DNA from: Impatiens glandulifera
Taxonomy: Eukaryota > Streptophyta > Magnoliopsida > Ericales > Balsaminaceae
Direction: 5' to 3'
Assembly: GCF_907164915.1 (NCBI RefSeq)
Contig: NC_061864.1
Coordinates: 14,515,889 to 14,579,888 of the forward strand
Length of the DNA stretch: 64,000 nucleotides
The translations under genes were made by a program, and so were the position numbers. Shown here in pieces: positions 12,662-28,273 of the stretch. How positions within the stretch are numbered: position 1 is the stretch's first letter; the number at the start of each line of letters is the position of its first letter. The notes under the pieces are model-generated. The model was given only the letters and a program-made list of their open reading frames with translations, searched no databases and was not told the DNA's origin.

Positions 12662-14629
12662 TAGCTCAAAACATAACTTAATAATTAATAATTATGATTA
12701 AAAGGTTAACTTTAAGTTTATCAACAAGCTTTATAGTTTATACTGACAAATTTTATTACTAAATATGATTTCAATAATCTCAGAGTTTCATTACAATATT
12801 AATTAAGTTTTACACATTAATTTCAATCCACTTGACTTGGTTGGATACAAATTGAAGCATGTAAGCCAATTTTCTTCTTCTTTTATATATAGGTGATAAA
12901 TTATATATTCCAATTAATAATATTTATTTAACTCATATAAAGTATTTACAGTAACACCAATTTATTTATTATTAATTATATATTATATTACTTTTGTTAC
13001 TAATTAACACTACTCATTCTTTAATGTCATAACTTCATATAAATTTGTTAAAAGCATTGTAATTCAAAATTTTATTTATTATATATATCAATGTTAAGTT
13101 TTTTTTTTTCATTTAATACACTGATTTAAATAAAACAATAGAAATAAATATGAAAATAGAAACAACAAAAAAGTACTTAGATCTATAAATACTGAAACAA
13201 AGTAACCAAACAAAAAAAAAACTAAGATCGATGTGTGAACATAAATGATCAATTAAGTCTATAGAATGTTTCAAAAGAGTTATATATATATAATTTATTT
13301 ATACTAATACAAATATTTTATTTATTAGAGATTATAAATAGTTTTACTTAAAATTAAACTATAAATTAATCTAAATCTATGCTATATTTGTTTTGAAATG
13401 GTTCATGTATACTTAAAAAATAATTATATTCATTTAAACTTAACAAAAATTCTTCGTCACATCCAAATAATTCATCTTCTTGAAAATGACTATTATTTTC
13501 AACATATTAAATGAGTTTTGTTAAATATTTGACCTAAGTGACAAACCTTTTGAATATTGTTTTGGTATCATGCACAAAAGAAATTTGGGATTGAAAATTA
13601 TAATATATATATATACATGACAATACAATTCAAAACAATATACATAAATGTGAGTAGTTGTCCTCCATTTGGGGTACTATATTTAACATGCACATATTTT
13701 ATTTTGTGAACAAGTCATTCACAACTGTAAGAATGTTTCAAATATTTTTAGAAGTTTTTATTTGGTTAATAATTAAGTACAACTATAACAAAAAAAATTA
13801 CAGATATATAAATAAAGAATCAAAACTCACTATAATAATTTAAATGAAATGAGTGATCTTATAATGTATTAATTTTTTTAAAATTTAAATACCCCAAATT
13901 AAAATTAAAGTGGAAAATCATAATTATGAGATACTGCTATTTTTTAAAATAATAATTATAGTTTAAACAATATAAAATTTGAAAAAAAATAATCTATTGA
14001 TAATTTAACCTAACTACTAAAAAGACTTAGATTTGATATAATTCTTCCCGCCTCATCACCCCTACAAATCAACGATCTAATAGTTAGACAAGTCCTCATG
14101 CATTAATTGTTGATTAATTAATTCGTTCTATTAGTAGCTAATGTTTTACGAGAAGGTAAAGGTCACTTGATCACTTGATTTTGTATTACAAAGTAATTAA
14201 AGGCATAATTTGGAACCTATTTTAGAATATGATTATATGTATTAAGTGAGTCAATGTTCGGTTGTTGGAAAGATTGGATTGAAATCGCGAGTTTGATTAG
14301 CTTGAGTCGATGAGTCTCTATCCGGATTATCTTCTTCTGGTGGACCATTTGAAATTTAAAAAAATGTATGACATTCAGTATCGTGATTGACTGATGCATT
14401 TACCTTGTCACGTTTTTTTTATTACAATACAAAACCTGTAGAGACAGTTGTGAACTAATTAATCTTCTAGAGTATCTCTTATATTATAGTTCTACTAATA
14501 TTTTATTTTAATTTGTGGGTGGTGAGTAATTTGTTTTACGTTTTATTGTTATTTTTTAAATAATAAACTAGTGGTTCTTTAGGCAGACTTTTTTTTTATA
14601 TTTTGTTTTTTCGTTAATTAAACTATTAT

Positions 14630-14631
<2 letters not shown>

Positions 14632-14712
<81 letters not shown>
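14632..14712. repeat. (AT)n microsatellite
   Basis: Uninterrupted AT dinucleotide tract of about 80 bp within copy B; the collinear site in copy A (about 7080) has only a few repeats. Confidence 0.95.
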
Positions 14713-14714
<2 letters not shown>

Positions 14715-17119
14715 CAGCCAGTTAATTAAACTATGGAGATCACAAAATTGACCTTTATTTGGAATTGATTTGATATATGTTTTGCGCGCATATCTTTAAA
14801 AAATAGTCATGGAATTAATAGTTGCATCTATTATTATTATTATTATTGACATGATAATCATGAGAGGATAGAAATAATATTTTTATTTATCTTTCAAAAA
14901 TATTTTTACTATAAATAATAAATAAATTATATAATCAAATATTAAAAAATAAAAAAATTAAAATTAGAGTTTATTATATGATGAAAGTTAGCTTGAAGTA
15001 ATAATCTCTCATTTCAGTTTAATTGGAGAATGGTTATTGGTTAGTGAGAATTAAATTTATGATCACATTTGCATTTGAATTACTCAAAAAAAAAATATTT
15101 TACAATAATTTAGTACATATGAATTGTTTAATTTTTCAAACTAATTAGATAATCAATATTTGAGTATATATTTATATTGATAAATGAAAACTTAAAAATG
15201 TCTTGTGTACCTAAACTAGTTTGGTTAGCTTTAACTTTTTCTATTAAATAAACTTTGATTTATAAAAATGTAAAATAAATTAAAGTCTACAAATGTTTGA
15301 TAATTATATTTGAGATTGTGCGAGATTGATTCGTCAATTTTTGTTTCTCAATTCTATAAAACAATCTTAAGAAAGTGAGAGTAATTTTATTTTTTTTAAC
15401 TCCTCCTAGTTCCTCTTGTATAAAAGGGTGTCTCGTTTTTTATTTCACAAATTAATTTGAATTGGTTTAAGTTGTTGTTGGGTGCGATGCCCTTTTTAAT
15501 CGAATTGAATTTATTCTTGAATATTTTTTTTTATCTCAATAACTTTCAGAATTTAATTAATTGGTCAATAGTTGCTCACATGCATCCTCTCATTGTGTTG
15601 ATAACTTTATATTGAATCATTGTCCAACCGTATCATAGTAGCAAAGAACCTCTTATTTATTTAGGTGGGGACCAAGTCAAAGATAAAAAAAAAAATCACA
15701 TTAAATTTTGATTTCATAGCTAGAGATGAACTGTCGACTACTAAGTTGTTTCCCGATAATGAAGTCTATACAGATGATAAAAAAGCAATTTTAAATTTAA
15801 CTTGTATCAAGTCTATATTGGCTATATTGGTGACAAAGTTACAGAGATTTGGAATATGGATATGGTCTAGCAAAAGAGGGTTAATTCTTGTTAATTAAAT
15901 TATTACCTAAAAATATATGAGTTAGGTAAACCATCTAAAACAAAGAAATTAATTAATAATATAAGTAGACAAATTCCACAAGCTATGCTTTGAATAATAT
16001 TATTGTGAGGCAGTTAGTTAGACAGTGATGATTTACATGTACATGCCTATTTTGTGAGATTGAAGAAGAGAGACTAAAACAAACAAAAGATGTACAAACA
16101 TCTGGACTTTTTTGTAAAAGAAACTCAATATTTTTTTATTTTATTTTTTTATTAGAACTCTAATTTCCCGTAACTTATTTTGAGAATTCCCGTGAGTTAT
16201 ATATATAACCCGTAAACACACTCAACCAATTTAACCAATCATGTCGATTGATGGACTCGACCCAGGACCTCAAGGAGGTTAAGGATACGAGTTCATTAGC
16301 ATCTTCTGTGATAATGTATGAAGATCAATAATTTTATAAGTCAAAGAATAAAAAAAAATTACTCACAAGAACTAACATTAACCACCTAAGTAGACTATTG
16401 TTGAGAAGGTTGATAATGTGAACGGTACTTTGTGAATGTTGTTCTTCAAACTTGTGCCGCTTTAACCATCTATATGGACTATTCGAATTACTACATTAAC
16501 ATAAAAGAGTTCAAAATTATTAATCATAGTGGGATGAGGAACATTTGGTGGTGATTGTTTACAAAAAAAAATGGCGAGGTCGTTCCAAAAGTGCACTCAC
16601 TCGTAATGCCACTTAAAGGCGGGAGTGGAGATTCATTTCGTGAATCAAGTCGAGGTGTGGACGACACCTTTAATATAAGTACCAATCCTCAAACAAACGA
16701 GAAAGAATGTGATCTTGGAGGATGAAAACGTGGAGTCAAAGAGCATACAATTTTTTTTTCATATTTAGAAAATGATTTTTTCTCCAAAGAGATATGACGT
16801 GATTTAAGAAACATTAACTTAGAACAACGATAATAAGACGATCGAAGGATAATAAATCAAACTTGAATTAGAAACATAGAATGATTCCTCAACTATAACA
16901 CCCATGGAAAAATAATATACAGATCTAAAACACTAATCTGTGTAGTTTTGTATTGACATCTGACAAATTTTGTCCCTTGATGTAATTATCAATTGTGTTG
17001 TTACAATATTTTGTAATTTTGTGGACCTATAGTTAACGAAAAGTCGACATTTTTAATAAATTTTAAATTATTGTTAATTTATGTTCATTAATTCTGTTTG
17101 TGATAGAAATTAAAATTAG

Positions 17120-17123
<4 letters not shown>

Positions 17124-17188
<65 letters not shown>
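17124..17188. repeat. (AT)n microsatellite
   Basis: AT dinucleotide run of about 65 bp in copy B. The collinear place in copy A (about 9754) holds only gaatatatatt, showing post-duplication expansion. Confidence 0.95.
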
Positions 17189-17192
<4 letters not shown>

Positions 17193-18150
17193 TGCAAACG
17201 AATTTATTGTATTTTTCGGTAAGTGAAAACTTAAGATATGAATACATTGATTATTGTTAAAGAGGATTTGATAAATGAACAAAATGTTGTGGTTAAAGAA
17301 AAACTATTTAATTTTTTGTTTTATAATTTATTTATTTAAAAAAAATGAAGTCAATGAAACGTGTTTATATGAAATATGTCACGTCTTCCTTATCTTTTCT
17401 TAGACTTATCATCGAATTATTTTGTGGTAAATAGAATTTTTTCTTGCCTCTATATCATATTTATTAATAAAAAATACTAAAAAATATATTATTCTCTGTC
17501 CAATAATCTAGGCGTAGACTGATTAGATGGTTTTCAATTTTTGTTTGGTATTAAAAATCATGATAAGAAAACTTGATGGGGGAAAACTCTTCAAAAGGAT
17601 GCTAAGAAAATAATAATGGAGAATTAGACATAAAAGTTGAATGGAAAATAAAATATGTTAAATATCATGAATAAAAATATATAAAAAAAATTGAACATGT
17701 TAAACATCACGAATAGATAACACAAATAAAATATTTTTCCGGTTAGGATGCGTTACTGTTATTGGCTTATCTGGTTCATCGGTTTTTTAAATAATTGTAT
17801 ATTTAGGGGTTTAAAACTTTATATATATATATAAATAAATGAACAAATTAAAATCGTACATTAAAATTTAATACAAAGAGGTTTGGGCATACTAATATAT
17901 AAAAATTAATTATATGTTTGAATATAAATAATAATTTTTTTTTTTTTTTTGTATGAATAAGGAAATTATGCATGCATCTTAAGAGTGAAATGTCACATCT
18001 CTTAAGAGTAAATTAAATGTGTAGCAACAATTAATGTCATTTATAACTGTTTACAGTTAGCTTTCATTGCACATTTAAAACCGGCGTGCCAAAATATCAA
18101 TGGGAATGAGAAAAATCAATGTCTTCATTTGTTTTCAAATAACAATTAAT

Positions 18151-18842
18151 AAATTTATTTAAATACATTTATTTTTCAAATATTTTGTTAAATATCAAGT
18201 GGGAATGAGAAAATGAATGAGAAAAAACTACAAAATTACAAATGAAAATATGAATAATGTGTTTTAATTTGAATATTCTCACACACACACATATAATAAA
18301 TATATCATCGTTAATTAATTAACATGCATGCTGCATGCACCACTGGCCGTTGACTTTAAAATATAAATAACTTTTTGCTTTTTCAAACAATAATAATAAT
18401 TTATGTTAATTATTTTGCAAGAGGTTATTTGCCGATGTAATTAACAATTTTGTAACTTGTTTCTATTTATATTGTTTATTTAACCAAAATATTATTCTTT
18501 TAAAAATAGACTAACGACCCAAAACCATATGGCCTTTTTCTTTTATAAAGAAATTATAACATCATAAATTGAATAATTAATCAAATCTCTAAATATAAAT
18601 TTATTTTATTATAATATTTAATAAATTAAACTAGATAACTTTTATTAATATTTAACGCTTAAAGGATACAATGTAGAAAAAAAAAATCAAAAAATCAATT
18701 GAGACTTAGGATTTGTATTTTTTTAAATTTGTATGCTGGGTTATTGAAGTCATCTTTTATCATTAATTGGTGACAATTTATTTAACTATTTATTTTAATA
18801 ATATATTTTCACCTAATGAATGAGACGTTTTCTTAGTACAGT

Positions 18843-18911
<69 letters not shown>

Positions 18912-20384
18912 ATTAAAATTAATTTAATATAATATAAAAATTTACTATACAAACAATAAAAAGTGAGTGAAATTGTTCAAAATTATGCGTATTATAACAT
19001 CCTATATTCACTTTATTTCTCAATTTGCTCAAGTCCAAATATATACAATACAAGGAATGCCATATTGATAAATAATTTTTTTTTGTTAAATCATTCAATT
19101 TGAAAAGATTAATGATGTCATGTCAAATTATCGCAATTTAAGAAATAATTCAGCAAAAATAATAATATAATTAAGGAATAAACCATTATTAAAAGAAAAT
19201 ATCATTTCCAATTGAAATCTACTTTAATTCAATATAGCACTTCAAAGTTAATGATTTAAATGTTATATATGAATTAGAATTTTATAAAACTTAAAATAAA
19301 TTAATATATTTTGAATTTACTAATTCGATTTAACTTTATATTTATAAATCAAATTATTTAAACATACAAAATAAAACATTATTTGAACTCATATTTACAA
19401 TATCACAAATATATCTATTTAAATTTCATACATTTTTTAAAATATTAAAATAAAGACATTATAAACAAAATAAAATATTCAATATATTATTAGACTATTT
19501 ATGCTCCAAAATCCACCTGAGCGTTTTTTTAAAATATTTTTTTTATTGATAAAATACTTTTGTTGTCATCTATAATATAACGGGTACCCAACATAGCTTC
19601 TCCGAACCCTAATGTATGCCCTGCGTGGGAATTCTCCGAATCGATACATGTTAGAATGGATTGGGGATGATAAATTCATTCTCCACCCAAATTCGACAGA
19701 TTGATCTTCATAATTTTAATGTAAATATATCATTATAATAATTCGTAATATTAATTTTGTAATTTGATGTTTTACACAAATACATAAATAATAATACTTT
19801 TATTGAAAACACTTTAAATTGTTTTTTTAATGATCTTATTGTATCAAATCATTTTTGTGTTCAACTATATATATCTAATAATTTAATATTCAATTATTTA
19901 TTCAAAATACGGTACTAGTCTATTCAAACAATTCCAAACTGAGAAAGATCGTGTTCAAATTTAATTGGATATAGTAAAATTAGCAAATACAACATTAATT
20001 ATGATGTAAAGTGGAACTATTTATGTTTAAAAATATTATTTAGGAATACTTTGGTCTATTTCTATGTGTAAAAAAGACAACTATCTCTTTCTCCTTGAAT
20101 ATTTCATTCAGAAATGTATTGGTAACCTAATTTGAAAATTCGTTCAAGATCGGTTACAACAATAAATAAATTAATATAGCTTAATAATTTTAAATAATAG
20201 ACAGGATAACTTGTCATGTCTAGTAAAATCAATTTACTTACTTGTAGATAATTTACCCACAACTTATTTAAGCCTGAAAAGTCAAATCCCATGACTTTAT
20301 TATTATTATTATTCCCAAGTAAAAGGAATATAAGTATAACATGATCATTCTTAATTAAAAAAACTATTAAAATGAATTAATGAT
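18151..20384. other. AT-rich intergenic DNA downstream of the ABCG gene
   Basis: No gene seen. It includes an (AT)n tract at about 18846-18907. The last few hundred bases should hold the 3' UTR and poly(A) site of the minus-strand ABCG gene, but no specific signal was assigned. Confidence 0.6.
18846..18907. repeat. (AT)n microsatellite
   Basis: AT dinucleotide tract of about 60 bp in gene-free DNA. Confidence 0.95.
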
Positions 20385-22529
20385 TTAATGTCGCTTGTTC
20401 TTACTACCAAGCAACAAACAAAAGTAAAACAGGATTCTAAAAAAGAAACCCCATGCAACTGTAACCCACAAACAATTCCACTTGCTCAAATCAGTAATCC
20501 CCTGTTGCCGGAGTATGTCAGCTCCGGTAGTCAAGCAGGTGGTCGGAGTAATATTCATTCCCAAAGTACTACTCATACTCCCCAAAAGCTTCACCTTCAA
20601 CGCCTCCGGCACCTCCCCAAGCGGCGAATTATCGAAGATCTGAATTCCACGAACGAAACACTTGACGGGATCTTGAAACTCGTTAAGAAGAACAGCCTCA
20701 TATGGATATTTCACTAAAGAAAGATAATGAAACCATATCCAATAAGATGGGATTCGGTTTCTGTTTATGAAGAAACCGCTGAATAGGAGGAAGTAAGCTA
20801 GGATTGCTACCACGATTGTGTAACCGAGCATGACTTGTGGGACTACGCCTGAGAGGAATGTTACGAATGAACTTCCTGCCCAGAATGAGGCCAGGATTAT
20901 TATGAAGTAGAAGAAGAAACCGGATATTCCTCCGTCGAGTCCAACCGCCCAAAACGTCACAATTGATAGCGATAATGCTAGGAAGATAAGAGCTGGGAGG
21001 GAAGTTATTGCGTTTGAGAGAACGTAGGAGGATCGGCGGTAGGCGTTATGAGAGGTCTCCCTCATGAAAATGTAGCGTTCTTGTAGGAAAACAGGGAGGG
21101 CGTCTGCACATGTGTAGAACGTTGTTGATAATGTGAACGCGAAGAAACCGAGGCGTTCGAGGATTCCTTTTGGGGAGTTGTCGAGTTTTAAGAACACCGT
21201 GGCTAGAATAAATCCGGTAACTAGAACCGCGGCGAAGCGGATGGCGAACAATTCAGGCATTCTCCTGGAGTTCGTTATGGAACGTTTCGACAACACGACA
21301 AGCTCTTTCCACATCGGGTTTGCGAAAGTGGGTACTATCGAGGAGGAGGAGGCGGCGCCTCCGCCTGAAGCGGTGGTTCCGGGGACGAGCTTACCGCGAG
21401 ATATGCTAGCGGTTATGGCTTCTTTCAACGACATTTCTTGGATTGGATTCTCGTGGGTTTGGGTTTGGGTTTGTGAATTAGATTGCCAGGTTTTGTTGAA
21501 TTCCACCAGCTTTTTCGTTCCTCCTTCGGATACTTCAAGATCTCTGATAAGATCCAGGGCGTATTCAGTCCTGTTTTCTTTATCGGGTATTGGCGAACCG
21601 AAATCAGCAAAGAATCGAGGCAGGCTTGACGGTGAACCACTGAAAACGGTCTGTCCACGCGATAGGAAAATGAGTTTGTCGAGTAAACCGAGGATTCGAT
21701 AACTCGGTTGATGAATCGACGTAATCACGATACTTCCACTCCGTGCAATTCGCTGGAGAACCTTCACCACCATAAATGCACTCGTGGAATCCAAACCCGA
21801 CGTGGGTTCGTCGAGGAATAGAACAATCGGGTCATGAATGATATCAATTCCAATCGAAACCCTTCTACGTTCACCGCCGGAAACACCTCTATGACCTTCA
21901 TCTCCGATGACAGTTCCAGCAGCATTACGAAGTCCCAACTGATCAATCAATGCTTGAACACGAAGCTTCTTCTTGTTATTAGACAGAGTTCGTGGAAGAC
22001 GAAATTGGGCAGCGAACATGAGAGTCTCCTCAACAGTTAACATTGGATAAAGAAGATCATCTTGTTGAACATAAGCAGAGATAACTTTAAGCAAACGAGA
22101 TTCAAGGTTTTCACCGTTTAAAGTAATTTTTCCTTTAAGACTTTCTTTAGAGATTCTATTAGCTAAAGCATCTATCAAAGTTGATTTCCCGGAGCCACTA
22201 GCTCCGAGTACGGCCATGATCTCGCCGTCGCGAGCCTCGCCGGAGACATCGTTTAAGAGGAGCTTTGTTGATTTGGTTGTGGTGGAACAGGGGAGGGAGA
22301 ACTTAGTAGGTTTGTTGACGGAGTAAGTTAGGTTTGTGAATGAGAGAAGGAAAGGAAGTGGGCGGAGATCAAATGGGTTATTGTAAATGTCGAGAATTTG
22401 ATGGTCGGGGGTTTGGACGGCGTTTGGGGCGGTGGAGATATCTCCGACGCGTTTGAGGAGATCTCCAAGCGTTGGAGACATGGAGAAAGTATGGGAAGTA
22501 CTATTGTCCTCGGCGACTATTCTTGCCAT
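20385..22529 (-). CDS. ABC transporter G family half-transporter (ABCG1/2/6/16/20 clade)
   Basis: Intronless 714-residue ABCG (WBC) half-size transporter, ATPase domain first and membrane domain second. It would dimerise in the plasma membrane to export lipid-type substrates. Visible motifs are Walker [10 protein letters not shown] at 109-117, Q-loop QQDD at 155-158, signature VSGGE at 216-220, Walker B IVLFLDEP at 235-242 and the H-loop histidine in SIHQPS at 273. A six-helix ABC2-type membrane domain occupies roughly residues 430-705. The N-terminal [13 protein letters not shown] block resembles the Arabidopsis ABCG1/2/6/16/20 group. That group is known for suberin barrier and pollen-wall roles and is also mostly intronless, so a cuticle, suberin or pollen-wall precursor substrate is an inference. 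The frame is intact, with ATG at 22527-22529. It stands alone, with no functionally linked neighbour. Confidence 0.95.
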   Translation of the reverse strand: MARIVAEDNSTSHTFSMSPTLGDLLKRVGDISTAPNAVQTPDHQILDIYNNPFDLRPLPFLLSFTNLTYSVNKPTKFSLPCSTTTKSTKLLLNDVSGEARDGEIMAVLGASGSGKSTLIDALANRISKESLKGKITLNGENLESRLLKVISAYVQQDDLLYPMLTVEETLMFAAQFRLPRTLSNNKKKLRVQALIDQLGLRNAAGTVIGDEGHRGVSGGERRRVSIGIDIIHDPIVLFLDEPTSGLDSTSAFMVVKVLQRIARSGSIVITSIHQPSYRILGLLDKLIFLSRGQTVFSGSPSSLPRFFADFGSPIPDKENRTEYALDLIRDLEVSEGGTKKLVEFNKTWQSNSQTQTQTHENPIQEMSLKEAITASISRGKLVPGTTASGGGAASSSSIVPTFANPMWKELVVLSKRSITNSRRMPELFAIRFAAVLVTGFILATVFLKLDNSPKGILERLGFFAFTLSTTFYTCADALPVFLQERYIFMRETSHNAYRRSSYVLSNAITSLPALIFLALSLSIVTFWAVGLDGGISGFFFYFIIILASFWAGSSFVTFLSGVVPQVMLGYTIVVAILAYFLLFSGFFINRNRIPSYWIWFHYLSLVKYPYEAVLLNEFQDPVKCFVRGIQIFDNSPLGEVPEALKVKLLGSMSSTLGMNITPTTCLTTGADILRQQGITDLSKWNCLWVTVAWGFFFRILFYFCLLLGSKNKRH

Positions 22530-22619
22530 TGATTTGATTGATCAATGGAATGGAAGTTAATAATAATAATGAAGAAGAGAAGGAAAATGGGATGAGTAGA
22601 AAAGAGAAGTGAGGATGCC

Positions 22620-22626
22620 TTTTATA
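22620..22626 (-). promoter_or_regulatory. Probable TATA box of the ABCG gene
   Basis: TATAAAA on the minus strand about 91 bp upstream of the ATG, at a sensible distance for a short leader. Confidence 0.6.
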
Positions 22627-22829
22627 ATTGCATGGAGTTTTGATTATTGAATATGGTTGGAACGATCAAGTTTTAAATGCTTTAAATTCTTTCTCATTGG
22701 AAAAAGTCAAAAACATAAAAACAGAAGAGAGAGAGAGAGAGAGAAGGGGGTGACCTACATTATTTACAACAAAGATTGTACTCTGCAACTTCCTAGGACA
22801 CGCAGGATAGCTGCTATTGTATGACCGGA

Positions 22830-22837
22830 CACGTGGC
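22830..22837. promoter_or_regulatory. ABRE/G-box-like CACGTGGC in the ABCG promoter
   Basis: CACGTGGC lies about 300 bp upstream of the ABCG start, between the gene and a GA-rich tract (22728-22744). This is the core of the ABA-response element bound by bZIP factors. Regulation by ABA is an inference from motif and position only; such octamers also occur by chance. Confidence 0.4.
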
Positions 22838-22840
22838 AGT

Positions 22841-25378
<2,538 letters not shown>

Positions 25379-25455
25379 AACATGCTGCCTAGCTAGCTTA
25401 TTTGTTTGTATTTATAATTATTTACGTACCTACTTGCGTAGGTTCCATGCCACCT

Positions 25456-26710
25456 TGGGAAGAATGTCAATTTTGTTTATAAAGTTGGAGCGAGGTGTCA
25501 ATTTTGTTTATGAAGTTGCAAAATTCTATTTTTGTATATAAAGTTGTCAAAATGTTTTAAAAATAAATAAAATAACGGCAACATTTAACAGAGTTAATTT
25601 GTATCCATGTGGCATACACGTGGCATCCACGTATTTATTTTATATATTTGTTTATTTATTTTTTTAAAACCAACCTCAATAAATAAATCAATAAAATTAT
25701 CCTCTTTTTTTTATCTGCCTCCATCATCAATCTCTTCATCAGCCCCGTCGCCGCCCTCTTCACCAGTCGTGGCCGTCGCCGCCCTCTTCACAGCTTTAGA
25801 CACTAAAGCTACTCAAGTTCATCAATTGACATTGAATCACTTATGTTAGAAGAAAGAACAATAGTTGAAATCATTGCAATTCTCTCAATAGTTCTTCAAA
25901 AGATCCTTCAAATAGATTGAAAATCAGAAACTTTTCATTTTACGCTTTAGACACTAACCCAATTCAAGTTCAAAAACTGGCATTGAATCACTTATGTTAG
26001 AATTAGGAACTCATGAAGGATCAATAACCATACAGTTGAAATCATTGTAATTTTCTCAATAATTCTTCAAAAGACCCTTAAAATAAAGTTTGAAGAATCA
26101 CTTTAGTCACTAACCCTATTCAAGTTCATCAACTGAATTTGAATTATTTATGTTAGAAAAAGGAACCCTAATGAAGATAAAAACGAAGAGAGAGTACAAG
26201 AAATAAGAAACCCTAAAACCCAAAATAAAACATAAGAGACAGGAGAGAAAGGAAGTTACTTGTGAGCTCGAGCTTCGACGCCGGAGTTCTTTTGAGAGAG
26301 AGGATCGCGAGGGCCGATTATCTTCTTGGCAATTCGCGACGACCACTGCTGGTGAAGAGGGCGACGACGACCACGACGGGTGAAGAGGGCGGCGACGGCA
26401 GGCTGATGAAGAGATTGGTGATGGCGGCTGCCGGTGAAATATGGAGGTAATTAGGTTTGTAAAAAAATTAAAAATAATAATTTTATTGATTTATTTACTA
26501 GGTTTGTTTTAAAAATATAAAAATAAATAAATATGTGGATGCCACGTGTATGCCACATGGATACAAATTAACCCCGTTAAATAGTTGCCGTTATTTTATT
26601 TGTTTTTGAAACATTTTGACAACTTTATATACAAAAATAGAATTTTGCGACTTCATAAATAAAATTGACACCTCGCTCCAACTTTGTAAACAAAATTGAC
26701 ATTCTTCCCA
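25456..26710. mobile_element. Non-autonomous DNA element with about 340-bp terminal inverted repeats
   Basis: The outer sequence starting tgggaagaatgtcaattttg at 25456 recurs inverted, ending at 26710. The arms stay matched through the ggcatacacgtggcatccac block (about 25610 and 26540). They continue into GC-rich segments with cgccctcttcac motifs (25740-25795 and 26350-26420). Long inverted repeats around a non-coding interior fit a Mutator-like or fold-back element. No matching 8-9 bp target duplication was found at the ends (left flank tgccacctt, right flank attaattat), so the class is tentative. No transposase is encoded. Confidence 0.8.
25795..26160. repeat. About 155-bp direct repeat inside the inverted-repeat element
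   Basis: Three starts of one unit lie at 25795, 25946 and 26102, each opening with tttagacactaa or a near variant. The unit continues with a shared ttcaagttcatcaactg-like block, then cttatgttaga and gaac. About 2.4 copies are present, confined to the element interior. Confidence 0.7.
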
Positions 26711-28060
26711 TTAATTATTTCATATTTATCATATTATTTTAAATTATCAAAATAAAACAAATCAATTATCTCACGTAGTTGAGGTGGTACCACACACACA
26801 TGTTGCAGTCTTCTTCTTCCTCGTCTCAAATCTAATCATGAATTTTGTTAAAGATTTTATTTATTCGCTTATTTTCATTAAGTATTAATATGTTCCTTAA
26901 AATAAAATAAACAACTTTTAATAATATATATGACAGGATTAGAATTAATTTGTGTAAACACTTTTTTGTTGTGACATGGTTCATGTGTCTTTGATTTCTA
27001 TTATTTTTCTTTAGAAAAAAGTAAAATAAAATTCATTGTATTGTGACAATGGATGTCAATTATAACTCAACAGTGATTTTGATTCGAACTATTTCTTAGG
27101 GATGGGACGAGAGCAAGCCAAAATGGATGAGGCAATCAATGCTAGCCCACCTTTAAAGGCCCCAATCTAGCCATTAATTTAATTATAAATTAGTTAATTT
27201 TTTATACATTAGAAATGTTTTATATAATATATTATAATTATATATTTTGTATTTGTATATATATTATTTTTCTTAAAAAATTAATTAGGGCCCAATTTAT
27301 TTTTTGAAAATGGCCTCCAAATTTTAAGGTCACCGTCAGCCATTGGTCAGGAGAAGACAGGATGGTATTTGTGTTAGAGTTTATTTTATCACAATTCTAT
27401 ATAAAATTAATAAATATAATTGAATATATAATATTACCAATATATTTATTTATTTTTGATATTTTATAAAAGTTTTAAGTTTATTTTTTATAATAATAAA
27501 AAAAATAATATATTAAAATATATATAATAATAAAATATTCGTTTATATAATTTGATGTAAGATTTTTTTTTAATAATATGATATAACGATGACCCGTGCG
27601 AACTTTCCGGAAATGAACGAGGCAGGAATGACAATAAAAAATATCTCCGAAATATAATGGGACTGAGATAGTAAAAACTTATTCTCCGATCCGTTCCCGT
27701 TATTATCCATAATTGTGATGTATATATACTTATGTAATATAAATGTTAACTTCCAAGAAATTAGAAAACAAATATGAATTAAATAGGAAGAACCGTGGGC
27801 AAACAACTACTTAAGTATTATTGGATGGTTTAATCAATTTTTTCAACATAGATTCGCATTTTCATATTATTAATTAAAAGGATCGTTAAAGCATAATTAA
27901 TTACAATAAAATAACAACATACACATAAAAAAAAATTAAAAGAACTAAAAAGAAACTAGAAAATAAAACACTACTAAGGAACCTTAAGAACCTTAATCTC
28001 ACTATTATTGTTATGATTCTTAGGAATCAATTTTTTATTCACCCCTCAAATAAATATACA
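26711..28060. other. AT-rich intergenic DNA
   Basis: No gene supported. Two less AT-rich patches at about 27090-27180 and 27580-27715 read like decayed transposon sequence but carry no recognisable domain or terminal repeat. Confidence 0.5.
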
Positions 28061-28273
28061 TTTCATTCCATGCCTCCAGGCTCCAAGCATCCTTTTTTAT
28101 CAACCATATGATATCAACTTATTTAGTTACTAAAAACTTCACAACAATAGACCCCAAATTATGAAATGAAGAGCCTAATATACATAGAAAAACACACATG
28201 TTTTAGAACCAAATTTGTTCTTCCAATCCAATCTTGAACAACAAAATAAATACAATTCAATAATCTGTATTAA

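Larger units (their letters stand above)
12662..18150. repeat. Tandem segmental duplication, copy B
   Basis: Collinear with 5795-12180 (anchors listed under copy A). It lacks the LINE insertion, the 32-bp inverted repeat arms and the doubling at 7130-7640. It carries its own long dinucleotide tracts at 14632-14712 and 17124-17188. No coding sequence of substance is seen. Confidence 0.8.

Noticed and set aside
16230..16300. B-box-like gggtcgagtcc on the minus strand with a gaggtcctgg block
   Set aside because: Resembles plant SINE sequence, but no convincing A box at proper spacing.
18319..18338. RY-type CATGCA motifs (catgcatgctgcatgcac)
   Set aside because: They lie downstream of the nearest gene and far from any promoter; probably chance.
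21133..21702. 189-residue plus-strand frame
   Set aside because: Antisense shadow of the ABCG coding sequence; no domain and no independent support.
27570..27806. 78-residue minus-strand frame
   Set aside because: No homology and low-complexity surroundings; the less AT-rich patch looks like decayed transposon DNA.
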